Positions 43,807 to 50,712 of a stretch of DNA of 64,000 nucleotides are shown in pieces. The DNA lies in contig NZ_PXZO01000057.1 in the NCBI RefSeq assembly GCF_003013475.1, forward strand, positions 1 through 64,000. Reading direction: 5' to 3'. Source of the DNA: Brevibacillus porteri (lineage in GTDB: Bacteria > Bacillota > Bacilli > Brevibacillales > Brevibacillaceae). The number at the start of each line of letters is the position of its first letter. Positions within the stretch are counted from its first letter, which is position 1. The translations under genes and the position numbers were made by a program. The notes under the pieces were generated by a model. It was not told the origin of the DNA. It saw only the letters and a list, made by a program, of their open reading frames with translations, and searched no databases.

Positions 43807-43838
43807 AAGATAGGCGAAGGTAACCCCTCCGCCTATTT
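43807..43838 (-). other. Hairpin between atpE and atpF
   Basis: On the minus strand ATAGGCG and CGCCTAT flank a loop of about 13 bases, followed by CTTTTAG. It could be a weak terminator or processing site. The c-subunit is needed in about tenfold excess, so partial termination or stabilisation after atpE would make sense (inference). Confidence 0.55.
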
Positions 43839-43858
43839 AATACTGTTCAGCTGTTCGC

Positions 43859-44089
43859 TTAGCCCAGACGTCCCATCAAGATGAAACCTACAGCTACAGC
43901 GATAATTGGAATCGCCTCTACCAGACCCATACCGAGGAACATGATACCCATCAGGTTACCACGAGCTTCAGGTTGACGAGCAACACCTTCAATTGTTTTA
44001 GAGATTACGTTACTTGCACCAAAAGCACCACCAAGTGCTGCCAAACCGAAAATAAGACCCATAGCAATAGCTACACCCATAACTTCCAT
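43859..44089 (-). CDS. atpE: ATP synthase F0 subunit c
   Basis: Proteolipid that forms the rotating c-ring, 76 residues with two membrane helices. The loop ARQPEARGNL and the proton-binding Glu in the second helix (MGLVEAIPIIAVAVGF) are intact; the neighbourhood is that of a proton-type rather than a sodium-type ring as far as can be judged. The start is ATG 44089 behind GGGAGG. Confidence 0.97.
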   Translation of the reverse strand: MEVMGVAIAMGLIFGLAALGGAFGASNVISKTIEGVARQPEARGNLMGIMFLGMGLVEAIPIIAVAVGFILMGRLG

Positions 44090-44132
44090 GTTAAAAATAC
44101 CTCCCTAAATTGTTGTTAACCAAAACTAGATT

Positions 44133-44927
44133 TTAGTGTTCATCATTCACAAGTTGTGAAATGTAAACCATAGAAAGAGTCAAGAAAATGAACGCCTGAA
44201 TTGCACCTACGAAGACGGAGTAGCCGAGCCAAATAAATAATGGTGCTGCGGCCAAAACACCCCCACTCAACAGGAAGGCAATCATGATCTCTTTTGCAAA
44301 GAGGTTACCGAACAAACGCAAAGGAAGCGTCAACGGTTTAATGATAAACTCCTCAAGAATGTGAATCGGGTTGAGGAATACGTGCTTAAACCAACCACCT
44401 GGACTTTTCTTGATACCAAGGTAGTGGGAGTAAAGCAAGACTACCAATGCCAAACCAAATGTTACGCTTGGTGTAGCAGTTGGCGACTTCCACCAGATAA
44501 CGTGAGCCCCTTTGTCAGCGAGCTCGTGCTCAACGGTTTCGCGCTTTTTCGCTTCGGCTTCTGGCGTAGGAGCAATCGTCAGCATCTTCATAACACTTTC
44601 GCTGATTTCACCTTTGTGCACTGTGGTGACGTTGGCGATAACACCTAGCTGGTTCCCAATGAAGATGTAGAGAAACAACGTAATACCAAGCGTCATCATC
44701 ATCATGACTTTCTTGTGATCCATGTATCCTGCAGTAACATTCTTGACAAAGTCAAAAATCCACTCAACTGCATTTTGCTTAGCACCAGGTACTCCGGTTT
44801 CCAGCTTTCGCGTCATTACAAACAGGAAGATAAACACAAGCAGTGCGGTAAGAACCATCATGAGAATCGTAGCGATGTCAAATACCATGCCGCCTAAACT
44901 AAACCGTAACGTATAATGATGACCCAT
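44133..44927 (-). CDS. atpB: ATP synthase F0 subunit a
   Basis: Stator membrane subunit that forms the two proton half-channels, 264 residues. The essential Arg is in LTLPLRLFGNLFAKEIM, and the C-terminal helix is AIQAFIFLTLSMVYISQLV. A soluble loop of about 45 residues (APTPEAEAKKRETVEHEL) lies between helices 2 and 3. I chose ATG 44927 (MGHHYTLRF) with AAAGGGGTGA upstream rather than the frame from 44945. Confidence 0.96.
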   Translation of the reverse strand: MGHHYTLRFSLGGMVFDIATILMMVLTALLVFIFLFVMTRKLETGVPGAKQNAVEWIFDFVKNVTAGYMDHKKVMMMMTLGITLFLYIFIGNQLGVIANVTTVHKGEISESVMKMLTIAPTPEAEAKKRETVEHELADKGAHVIWWKSPTATPSVTFGLALVVLLYSHYLGIKKSPGGWFKHVFLNPIHILEEFIIKPLTLPLRLFGNLFAKEIMIAFLLSGGVLAAAPLFIWLGYSVFVGAIQAFIFLTLSMVYISQLVNDEH

Positions 44928-45040
44928 CTTTTCACCCCTTTCCATCGATAGATAGAGGTTGTCCGAAACTCTGTCTACACATTGCTATCGAACGCTCTCT
45001 GTTAAAATCACTTCATTAAAAGGAAATGCTGGTAACAAAT

Positions 45041-45409
45041 CTATTTTGAATTGCGGAATACGAGTAGATAGCTGATCCCTTGGATCAAAAACACCCCAAG
45101 TAGAACTCCTGATAATGTGAACATATGAGGGAAAAGAAAGGTAGTATAGGCGGCTAGCCCGGCAATCATGAACCGAAGCATCGTGCCCGTTCCTTTTGGT
45201 CTGATATTAGGGTCATCTGCCATTTGTCCAACAACCCAGACCTTGCTTGCGAGAACGCTGGTATTAATGATTCCTGTCACTATTCCAAGCACTAAACTCT
45301 GCAAAAAAACCTTGTGTTCAGGCAATACAATCATCAGTATCACAAACAATGCCATACACCATAAAGAATAGCGAAAAGTCTTTCGCATCGCTAAAGCAAA
45401 CGCTTCCAT
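45041..45409 (-). CDS. atpI: ATP synthase subunit I
   Basis: A 122-residue membrane protein with four helices, of the AtpI family (PF03899), which helps assembly of the c-ring and F0. ATG 45409 with GGGGGTGA six bases upstream, which overlaps the atpZ stop. Features: FRYSLWCMALFVILMIVLP, then LVLGIVTGIINTSVLASKVW. Located before atpB, the usual place of this gene. Confidence 0.9.
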   Translation of the reverse strand: MEAFALAMRKTFRYSLWCMALFVILMIVLPEHKVFLQSLVLGIVTGIINTSVLASKVWVVGQMADDPNIRPKGTGTMLRFMIAGLAAYTTFLFPHMFTLSGVLLGVFLIQGISYLLVFRNSK

Positions 45410-45422
45410 CGTTCGTCACCCC

Positions 45423-45632
45423 CTACAGATACGGGCGAATGAGTCGATAGACAGTGTATACACCAATAGCAATCCCTGTAATCAAGCCGATAAGCAAGAA
45501 CCAAGGATCAGTCGCTAGTAGGCGATCCGCGTATCTGCCGATCATAAAACCGGCAACCACACAAATGGCAAAGTCAAGACCAAGTACGCTGACCAAACCA
45601 AGTGCTCGCCATGGATTGTCAAGTTTCGCCAG
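45423..45632 (-). CDS. atpZ: AtpZ/AtpI-family small membrane protein, likely CTG start
   Basis: A 69-residue protein with two membrane helices (GLVSVLGLDFAICVVAGFMI and WFLLIGLITGIAIGVYTVY) separated by GRYADRLLATDP. It matches the AtpZ/AtpI family (PF09527), which accompanies atpI and may form a small Mg2+/Ca2+-linked accessory of F0. In frame there is a TGA at 45648-45650 and no ATG, GTG or TTG before the first membrane helix. The only start with a well-placed ribosome site (AAAGGAG, nine bases upstream) is CTG 45632, coding MAKLDNPWRALG. The stop TAG lies in the atpI ribosome site. First gene of the atp operon. Confidence 0.8.
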   Translation of the reverse strand: MAKLDNPWRALGLVSVLGLDFAICVVAGFMIGRYADRLLATDPWFLLIGLITGIAIGVYTVYRLIRPYL

Positions 45633-45656
45633 TTTATCCTTCTCCTTTCACATAAG

Positions 45657-45683
45657 GAGAGGGCACACAATTTCCAAATGCCC
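45657..45683 (-). other. Leader hairpin of the atp operon
   Basis: On the minus strand GAGGGCA and TGCCCTC flank a 13-base loop, just before the atpZ ribosome site and just after the promoter. No T-run follows. It may affect translation of atpZ or message stability. Confidence 0.5.
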
Positions 45684-45690
45684 TCATCCA

Positions 45691-45719
45691 TATTAACGAA
45701 GATTTATTCCCTTTGTCAA
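45691..45719 (-). promoter_or_regulatory. Sigma-A promoter of the atp operon
   Basis: On the minus strand -35 TTGACA (45714-45719, perfect), 17-bp spacer, -10 TTAATA (45691-45696). The palindrome AACGCTTGCGTT lies next to the -35. Confidence 0.65.
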
Positions 45720-45761
45720 CGCAAGCGTTTCGGTGTACACAAAGCGTTCACAATTTAAAAA

Positions 45762-46952
45762 TTAAATTTTCTCGACAATTGTGGAGACGCCCTGTCCCCC
45801 ACCAATGCAAAGAGTCGCTAAGCCATATTTTGCCCCTTCGCGCTTTTGCAATTCATGGACGAGCGTGACCAAAATTCTCGCGCCACTCGCACCGATTGGA
45901 TGTCCCAAAGCGATGGCTCCACCGTTGACATTTAGCTTCTCACGATCAAAGTCCAGTGCTTTGCCAACAGACAGTGATTGGACGGCAAAAGCTTCGTTTG
46001 CTTCGATCAAATCGATGTCAGCAATCGACAGTCCCGCTTTTTCCAGTACGCGTTTGGTCGCGGGAACCGGACCGTACCCCATGATGCTCGGATCAACACC
46101 TGCACTCGCATTGGCTACGATACGAGCAAGTGGCTTCACTCCCAGCTCTTCTGCTTTCTCGCGCGTCATAATCAAGAGAGCTGCTGCTCCATCGTTGATG
46201 CCGGATGCATTCCCTGCTGTCACGGTTCCATCCTTTTTAAATGCAGGCTTCAGCTTGCCTAGCGCTTCGGCTGTCACGCCAGCACGCGGGAATTCGTCCA
46301 CGGCAAACAACACCGGGTCACCCTTTCGCTGCGGGATCGGAACCGGCACGATCTCTTCTTGAAAACGACCACTAACGAGCGCTTGCTGAGCCTTTTCTTG
46401 GCTCCACGCTGAAAACTCATCCTGCTCTTCGCGTCCGATTTCGTATTTGGTGCAAAGATTCTCCGCAGTAATGCCCATGTGGTAGTCGTTGAAAGCACAC
46501 CACAACCCGTCGCGAATCATGGAGTCTACTACTTTCTGATCTCCCATGCGGTAGCCTGAGCGCGCTCCTTCCATTAAGTATGGTGCCTGGCTCATATTTT
46601 CCATCCCACCAGCCAAGACAACTTCTGCCTCACCAGCAAGGATTGACTGAACGGCCAAATGAACGGCTTTTAGACCTGAACCACAAACCTTGTTGATTGT
46701 CAGGGAGGGAACTTCATGAGCAAGGCCCGCGTGAATAGAAGCCTGGCGCGCCGGGTTTTGACCCAAGCCTGCTGACAGTACATTCCCCATTATCACTTCA
46801 TCGACCGCATCCTTGGAAACACCTGCACGATCTAGCGCTGCTTCCAGTACAATCCCGCCCAGCTTTGTCGCGCTGACACCTGCAAGCGTTCCTTGAAAGC
46901 TACCTATAGCAGTGCGCACAGCACTCGCAATGACGATTTCTCTTTGACTCAT
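45762..46952 (-). CDS. Acetyl-CoA C-acetyltransferase (thiolase)
   Basis: Cytoplasmic thiolase that joins two acetyl-CoA to acetoacetyl-CoA or cleaves 3-ketoacyl-CoA. 396 residues from ATG 46952 (MSQREIVIASAVRTAIG) behind GAGGGGTG. Catalytic residues are visible: nucleophilic Cys in NKVCGSGLKAVHLA, His in GGAIALGHPIGASGA and the second Cys in LATLCIGGGQG. The frame continues upstream to 47012 without homology. It is a lone gene between the atp operon and the iron locus, with a cre-like site upstream. Whether it acts in degradation or in polyhydroxyalkanoate/mevalonate supply cannot be told from here. Confidence 0.93.
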   Translation of the reverse strand: MSQREIVIASAVRTAIGSFQGTLAGVSATKLGGIVLEAALDRAGVSKDAVDEVIMGNVLSAGLGQNPARQASIHAGLAHEVPSLTINKVCGSGLKAVHLAVQSILAGEAEVVLAGGMENMSQAPYLMEGARSGYRMGDQKVVDSMIRDGLWCAFNDYHMGITAENLCTKYEIGREEQDEFSAWSQEKAQQALVSGRFQEEIVPVPIPQRKGDPVLFAVDEFPRAGVTAEALGKLKPAFKKDGTVTAGNASGINDGAAALLIMTREKAEELGVKPLARIVANASAGVDPSIMGYGPVPATKRVLEKAGLSIADIDLIEANEAFAVQSLSVGKALDFDREKLNVNGGAIALGHPIGASGARILVTLVHELQKREGAKYGLATLCIGGGQGVSTIVEKI

Positions 46953-47026
46953 CTTCCACACACCCCTCGAATACACAGGATAGGCAACCTTCTTAAGATT
47001 CCATCTTTTCATGATAATTCCTGCCA

Positions 47027-47040
47027 GGAAATCGCTTTCT
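47027..47040 (-). promoter_or_regulatory. cre-like sequence upstream of the thiolase gene
   Basis: On the minus strand AGAAAGCGATTTCC, 12 of 14 positions matching the CcpA-binding consensus TGWAANCGNTNWCA. It would link the gene to carbon catabolite control. Judged by eye. Confidence 0.3.
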
Positions 47041-47054
47041 TTTCCAATTCATGA

Positions 47055-47092
47055 AAAACCGTCACAGCTCATAGAGAAGAGTGTGACGGTCT
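47055..47092 (-). terminator. Terminator after the iron-binding lipoprotein gene
   Basis: On the minus strand ACCGTCACA and TGTGACGGT pair (extended by CTC/GAG) and are followed by TTTTTC. Confidence 0.9.
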
Positions 47093-47099
47093 GAATGAT

Positions 47100-48119
47100 T
47101 TATAGAAGTGCTTCTGCAATTTCATCGACGATATTGTTGATGGCAATCGGGCCGTAATAGGCGATCCACACGGTTGTGTTTACCTCGTACACCTTATCTT
47201 CCTTGGCTGCTTTTAGCCCTTTCCAAATGGAGCTGTTTTTGTACTCGTCCGTTAATGCTTGATTCGCTTTGTCCGTTACGACAAATAGGTGATCGGCATT
47301 TACCTCTGGCAACACCTCCAGAGAAATCATCGTAGCTGTATCTGATTTATCCATCGCTGGTTGGGGAGGAGTCAGTCCCAAATCGGAATACAAGATAGCA
47401 GCCGTACGGTGTTCAACTGTGTGCAGTCGAATGGCATTGTCACGAGGACGAATAAGTGCGACGGACTCACCCTTGAGCTTGGTTGCGAATTCTGCTTTCA
47501 ATTTGTTCGTTTTCTCTTGGTAGTCTTTTACGATTTGCTCAGCTTGTTGTTCTTTTTCGAGAATTTTTCCGAAGGTAATCAGCGTCTCTCTCCAGTCTTC
47601 ATTCCGGTCAAACATGATGGTTGGAGCGATTTTGTTCAAATTATCATAGATTTTATCTTGAAACTCCGTGCATATGATCAAGTCAGGCTCCATAGCAACT
47701 ACCGCTTCTGAATTGGGCTCGTCTTTTGTTCCGAGTACGTGAACATCTTTTAGCTTGTCCATGAGATACTCTGGAAACTTCGAACCGTCCCCCGTTGTAA
47801 TGACACTACCTGCAGGCAGCTCGCCCAAGGCAATCATTTGATCTGCGTATTGCGTATCCAGCACAGCGATTCTGACTGGTTTAAAATCAAGCGTCAGCTC
47901 GCCTTTCATGTGCTTGATTGTACGCGTATCGCTTTTCTTCACTTCTTGATTCGCGCTAGATTGCGTGGTATTCAACTGTGTCGCCACCTGATTCGAAGCG
48001 CCTGCTGCTGCGTTCCCCGAATTGCTAGTATTCGTACCGCCGCCTGAGCAGGCTCCCAGCAGCAAGGTAAGGCTCAGCATCAGGTTCAGTGCCAGCATCG
48101 CTTTTGTACTCTTATACAT
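47100..48119 (-). CDS. Nested gene: iron-siderophore ABC transporter substrate-binding lipoprotein
   Basis: Likely separate product of the same frame. ATG 48119 with GGAGGAG eight bases upstream gives 339 residues, the normal length of the family. It has a lipoprotein signal (MYKSTKAMLALNLML, lipobox LLGAC, Cys 24), a Ser/Asn/Thr-rich spacer, then a class III periplasmic-binding fold (PF01497): AVLDTQYADQMIALGELPAG, NSEAVVAMEPDLIICTEFQD, KIAPTIMFDRNEDWRETL and the C-terminal VYEVNTTVWIAYYGPIAINN. It would be lipid-anchored outside the cell and pass Fe-siderophore to an ABC importer, whose permease genes are not in the window. A promoter with a Fur-like box (48157-48208) lies inside the upstream regulator sequence. 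Confidence 0.8.
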   Translation of the reverse strand: MYKSTKAMLALNLMLSLTLLLGACSGGGTNTSNSGNAAAGASNQVATQLNTTQSSANQEVKKSDTRTIKHMKGELTLDFKPVRIAVLDTQYADQMIALGELPAGSVITTGDGSKFPEYLMDKLKDVHVLGTKDEPNSEAVVAMEPDLIICTEFQDKIYDNLNKIAPTIMFDRNEDWRETLITFGKILEKEQQAEQIVKDYQEKTNKLKAEFATKLKGESVALIRPRDNAIRLHTVEHRTAAILYSDLGLTPPQPAMDKSDTATMISLEVLPEVNADHLFVVTDKANQALTDEYKNSSIWKGLKAAKEDKVYEVNTTVWIAYYGPIAINNIVDEIAEALL

Positions 48120-49088
48120 CGGTACGGCTCCTCCATCTCTTGATCGCAGGTGATTTTGATTTTCATTTTCAATGTGATCATTATATTTCCACAGCTTTTG
48201 ACCAGCAATGGAATATCGCGACAAGAGTAATGGACTTTGGCGACGAATTTCCGATGTCAGCGGATTTTCCTTATACATAGAAGGGGAGAAGCCTGTATAT
48301 TTTTTAAAGATACGACTGAAATAATAGCTGTCTGTATAACCTACTGATTCCGCTACCTCTTTTAGTCCCAAATTCGTTTGACGCAGTAGTTCCTGCGCTT
48401 TTTGAATGCGCACCTGGATCAGATAGTCGATAGGGCCGACCGCTAGCTGGGCTTTAAAGGTGCGTTGCAAAGATCGGGAGCTGCAGTTTAAGAGCGCGGA
48501 AAGATCATCGAGTGTGAACGTCTCTGCGTAATGCTCCTCGATATACCTGACGGCCTGAACGACCAAATTCGGTACCGTTACCCCGATTCCTTGCGACTGC
48601 ATCTGTGCCATTAGCTCACATACGAGTTGATAAAGCAGGGCCTTGGCTCGCAGCTTGTCCAGGTTGCCGTTCTGATTCCACACTTGCTGCATACGTGAAA
48701 TCGCGACAAATACATTTGCCTGATGCATGGGGGCTAATCCGTATTGGATGTGAAAAGGTTGTGTTTTCTCCAGTAAACGTAACAACTCCTGCCGACAAGG
48801 CAACGGTAAATGAGCTTTGTACAAAATCAGATAGTATTCCAGCTCATCCTTTATTTCCTCGATATCCACGTAAGTACCTTTGCCAGCATGGGCCATATAG
48901 CAATTCTTGATAGCATGTACATTCCCGTCTAGACGAATCAGACCACTGCCTCTCACCGAAAATAGAAAGGCACTAGCCGGCAATTGATAGGATCGCAGCT
49001 GCTCTCCGGCTCGCATGACGATATGCCGTACATCATGTAATCGTACACTTGCCTGATTCCATAGAAAAATATGATCATCCACGTTCAT
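47100..49088 (-). CDS. AraC-family regulator read in frame into an iron-siderophore-binding lipoprotein
   Basis: One uninterrupted 662-codon frame. Residues 1-150 form a cupin-like sensor domain. Residues about 173-275 form an AraC-type double helix-turn-helix (FTLDDLSALLNCSSRSLQRT and LKEVAESVGYTDSYYFSRIF, ending KKYTGFSPSMYKE). After a 45-residue linker a full lipoprotein signal starts at residue 324 (TLLLGACSGGG, lipid-binding Cys 347), then a siderophore-binding domain. B. subtilis Btr is an AraC/substrate-binding fusion, but I recall no signal peptide inside it. Here a promoter, Fur-like box and ribosome site stand right before residue 324, so the second half is probably also made alone. 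ATG 49088 has a weak site (AAGGAG about 18 bases before). A Fur-like box lies upstream at 49144-49158. Confidence 0.75.
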   Translation of the reverse strand: MNVDDHIFLWNQASVRLHDVRHIVMRAGEQLRSYQLPASAFLFSVRGSGLIRLDGNVHAIKNCYMAHAGKGTYVDIEEIKDELEYYLILYKAHLPLPCRQELLRLLEKTQPFHIQYGLAPMHQANVFVAISRMQQVWNQNGNLDKLRAKALLYQLVCELMAQMQSQGIGVTVPNLVVQAVRYIEEHYAETFTLDDLSALLNCSSRSLQRTFKAQLAVGPIDYLIQVRIQKAQELLRQTNLGLKEVAESVGYTDSYYFSRIFKKYTGFSPSMYKENPLTSEIRRQSPLLLSRYSIAGQKLWKYNDHIENENQNHLRSRDGGAVPMYKSTKAMLALNLMLSLTLLLGACSGGGTNTSNSGNAAAGASNQVATQLNTTQSSANQEVKKSDTRTIKHMKGELTLDFKPVRIAVLDTQYADQMIALGELPAGSVITTGDGSKFPEYLMDKLKDVHVLGTKDEPNSEAVVAMEPDLIICTEFQDKIYDNLNKIAPTIMFDRNEDWRETLITFGKILEKEQQAEQIVKDYQEKTNKLKAEFATKLKGESVALIRPRDNAIRLHTVEHRTAAILYSDLGLTPPQPAMDKSDTATMISLEVLPEVNADHLFVVTDKANQALTDEYKNSSIWKGLKAAKEDKVYEVNTTVWIAYYGPIAINNIVDEIAEALL
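48157..48171 (-). promoter_or_regulatory. Fur-like box before the nested lipoprotein gene
   Basis: On the minus strand TGAAAATGAAAATCA, matching 11 of 14 defined positions of the 7-1-7 Fur box TGATAATNATTATCA. It sits just downstream of the -10 box, where Fur would block transcription. Confidence 0.6.
48180..48208 (-). promoter_or_regulatory. Internal promoter of the nested lipoprotein gene
   Basis: On the minus strand -35 TTGCTG (48203-48208), 17-bp spacer, perfect -10 TATAAT (48180-48185). It lies within the coding sequence for the linker behind the AraC domain. Confidence 0.55.
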
Positions 49089-49143
49089 TGTCCCACACTC
49101 AACTCCTTGATAGCCCTCCCATCGTTCTTCTTTTCATTCTATT

Positions 49144-49158
49144 TGATAACCATTCTCA
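49144..49158 (-). promoter_or_regulatory. Fur-like box upstream of the AraC regulator gene
   Basis: TGATAACCATTCTCA on the plus strand (TGAGAATGGTTATCA on the minus strand) matches 12 of 14 positions of the Fur 7-1-7 consensus. It lies 56 bases before the ATG, with TATAGA just upstream as a possible -10. Confidence 0.65.
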
Positions 49159-49187
49159 TTTCTATAACGAAAATCATAGAAAGCACA

Positions 49188-50006
49188 CTACCTCGATGAA
49201 ACCGCGCGAACGTAAATCACTTCGTAGGAGACAGGGATGCCCGTTTCTCTTTTATACGTCTGCTCATAGTAACGAATCATTTCTGCAAGGAGTTTTCTGC
49301 GTCCCAGACCGCTCCCTTGCTCCATACTTGCACTGGCGCCCACTGCTTTCACGGCATGCAAGAAATCCCGTACACCTGGGTAAGTTAGCCGCTCATATTT
49401 CCTCATCACCTCTATATCCGTAAACCCTGCTTGCTCCAATAGCTCGTGCCAATCACGTGCAGAGTGAAACTCCAAGCCATGGCGCACTCCCTTTTCCCCC
49501 AAAATCGCATGAGCATTCGCAAACGAATCATGCAGCTCCCAAAACGTATCGGGTCCAAATGTTGAAAAAACCAAAGGTGCTCCGGGCTTCAGGATTATTC
49601 CCAATCCTTTTAGCGTATGCGCTGGCTTGGCAAACCACTGAAAACACGCTCCTGAAACTATCAAATCCTTTGACTTCGCCTGTTGTTCCCAAACCCATTC
49701 TTCGGCATCGGCTTGAGAAAATGAACAAATCAGGCCATGCTGTTCCAGATTGTTCTTCGCCTGCTCCAACATGCCCGATGCAATCTCTACCACTTCGTAA
49801 TGGGCAGCAGAAAAATGGCTGCGAATGACGCGGGTTAATCCCCCTGTCCCACAGCCAATCTCTAGAATGTTTCGCACCTCGTTCTCGTTCGTTATTTCTG
49901 TAACTATTTGACTCAAATGATTGGCCATCTTCTTTTGTACGAGTGCGTATTTTTCGTATGAGACAGCCTTCTCACTAAATCGGCTGCTGATTGCTCTCTT
50001 CTGCAA
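49188..50006 (-). CDS. bioC: Malonyl-ACP O-methyltransferase BioC
   Basis: SAM-dependent methyltransferase that methylates malonyl-ACP so that the fatty acid pathway can build pimeloyl-ACP methyl ester for biotin. 272 residues. It starts with the family-typical RFSEKAVSYEKYALVQKKMA; the SAM-binding motif I is ILEIGCGTGGLTRVI near residue 48, followed by SQADAEEW and LIVSGACFQWFAKP. The start is TTG 50006 with a GGAG close upstream, and the gene overlaps the end of bioH by 32 bases. Last gene of the biotin operon. Confidence 0.92.
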   Translation of the reverse strand: MQKRAISSRFSEKAVSYEKYALVQKKMANHLSQIVTEITNENEVRNILEIGCGTGGLTRVIRSHFSAAHYEVVEIASGMLEQAKNNLEQHGLICSFSQADAEEWVWEQQAKSKDLIVSGACFQWFAKPAHTLKGLGIILKPGAPLVFSTFGPDTFWELHDSFANAHAILGEKGVRHGLEFHSARDWHELLEQAGFTDIEVMRKYERLTYPGVRDFLHAVKAVGASASMEQGSGLGRRKLLAEMIRYYEQTYKRETGIPVSYEVIYVRAVSSR

Positions 50007-50712
50007 GCTGCTCCACCATCCTCTTTAGCGAATCTCCTACAACCTCCGGAACAAATACATGCGGGGCATGACCACAGTCAGGAATTTGCACGAAACGGGC
50101 ACCTGCAAGGCTACTCGCCAGTTCTTCTCCGGCTGTGAGCGAACAGATAGCATCCTCCCTACCATGAATAACGAGAGTGGGAGTAGTCAGCGAAGACAGG
50201 AACGGGCGGCAATCCTCTTCTTCTAAATAGGTCAAGCCCGCGATCAACGCTGCCGTACTCCACTTCTGGCTGTCCACCCCCACGTGCAAGCCTATTTGCT
50301 TACGCTCTCCTGGTGTTAGCATCTGTTCAACAAATGCGTCCATCACCCGCTCCCGTGCTATGGAAAGCTGTCTTTTCATCCTTTGCAAAACAACAGGATG
50401 CCATCCTTTGCGAAGGTCATGCTGTTCACAGGTAAAGCGTGCTGTGGTGCCGATCAAAACAAGTCCTGAGACCGGGTACTGGGCAGCGAGGCGTATGCCG
50501 AGCATCCCTCCCATGGACCACCCCACTACAATTAGCTCCTGGTCCAAAAGAGAACGGACTTCCTCTTCTACTCTCTCGTAAAATTGCAAGGAATCAGTGA
50601 CGTCCGAATAAGTAGGTGTGATGTGCTGATAGGAAGGAAATTGGGAGCGAACTGCATCCCAGCTGCAATCTGGCATTCCCCACCCGGTTAGCCACAGCAT
50701 CACTTTTCTCAC
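49975..50712 (-). CDS. bioH: Alpha/beta hydrolase, likely pimeloyl-ACP methyl ester esterase (BioH-like)
   Basis: A 245-residue alpha/beta hydrolase. The nucleophile elbow is VVGWSMGGMLGIRLA, the acid is in VIHGREDAICSL and the base in IPDCGHAPHVF, and the N-terminal oxyanion region is LTGWGMPDCSW. In the biotin pathway this enzyme removes the methyl ester after two elongation cycles. The position between bioF and bioC supports that role; sequence alone cannot tell BioH from BioG/BioV-type isozymes. The start is GTG 50712 (AAGGAGGG upstream), overlapping the bioF stop by four bases. Confidence 0.85.
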   Translation of the reverse strand: MRKVMLWLTGWGMPDCSWDAVRSQFPSYQHITPTYSDVTDSLQFYERVEEEVRSLLDQELIVVGWSMGGMLGIRLAAQYPVSGLVLIGTTARFTCEQHDLRKGWHPVVLQRMKRQLSIARERVMDAFVEQMLTPGERKQIGLHVGVDSQKWSTAALIAGLTYLEEEDCRPFLSSLTTPTLVIHGREDAICSLTAGEELASSLAGARFVQIPDCGHAPHVFVPEVVGDSLKRMVEQLAEESNQQPI

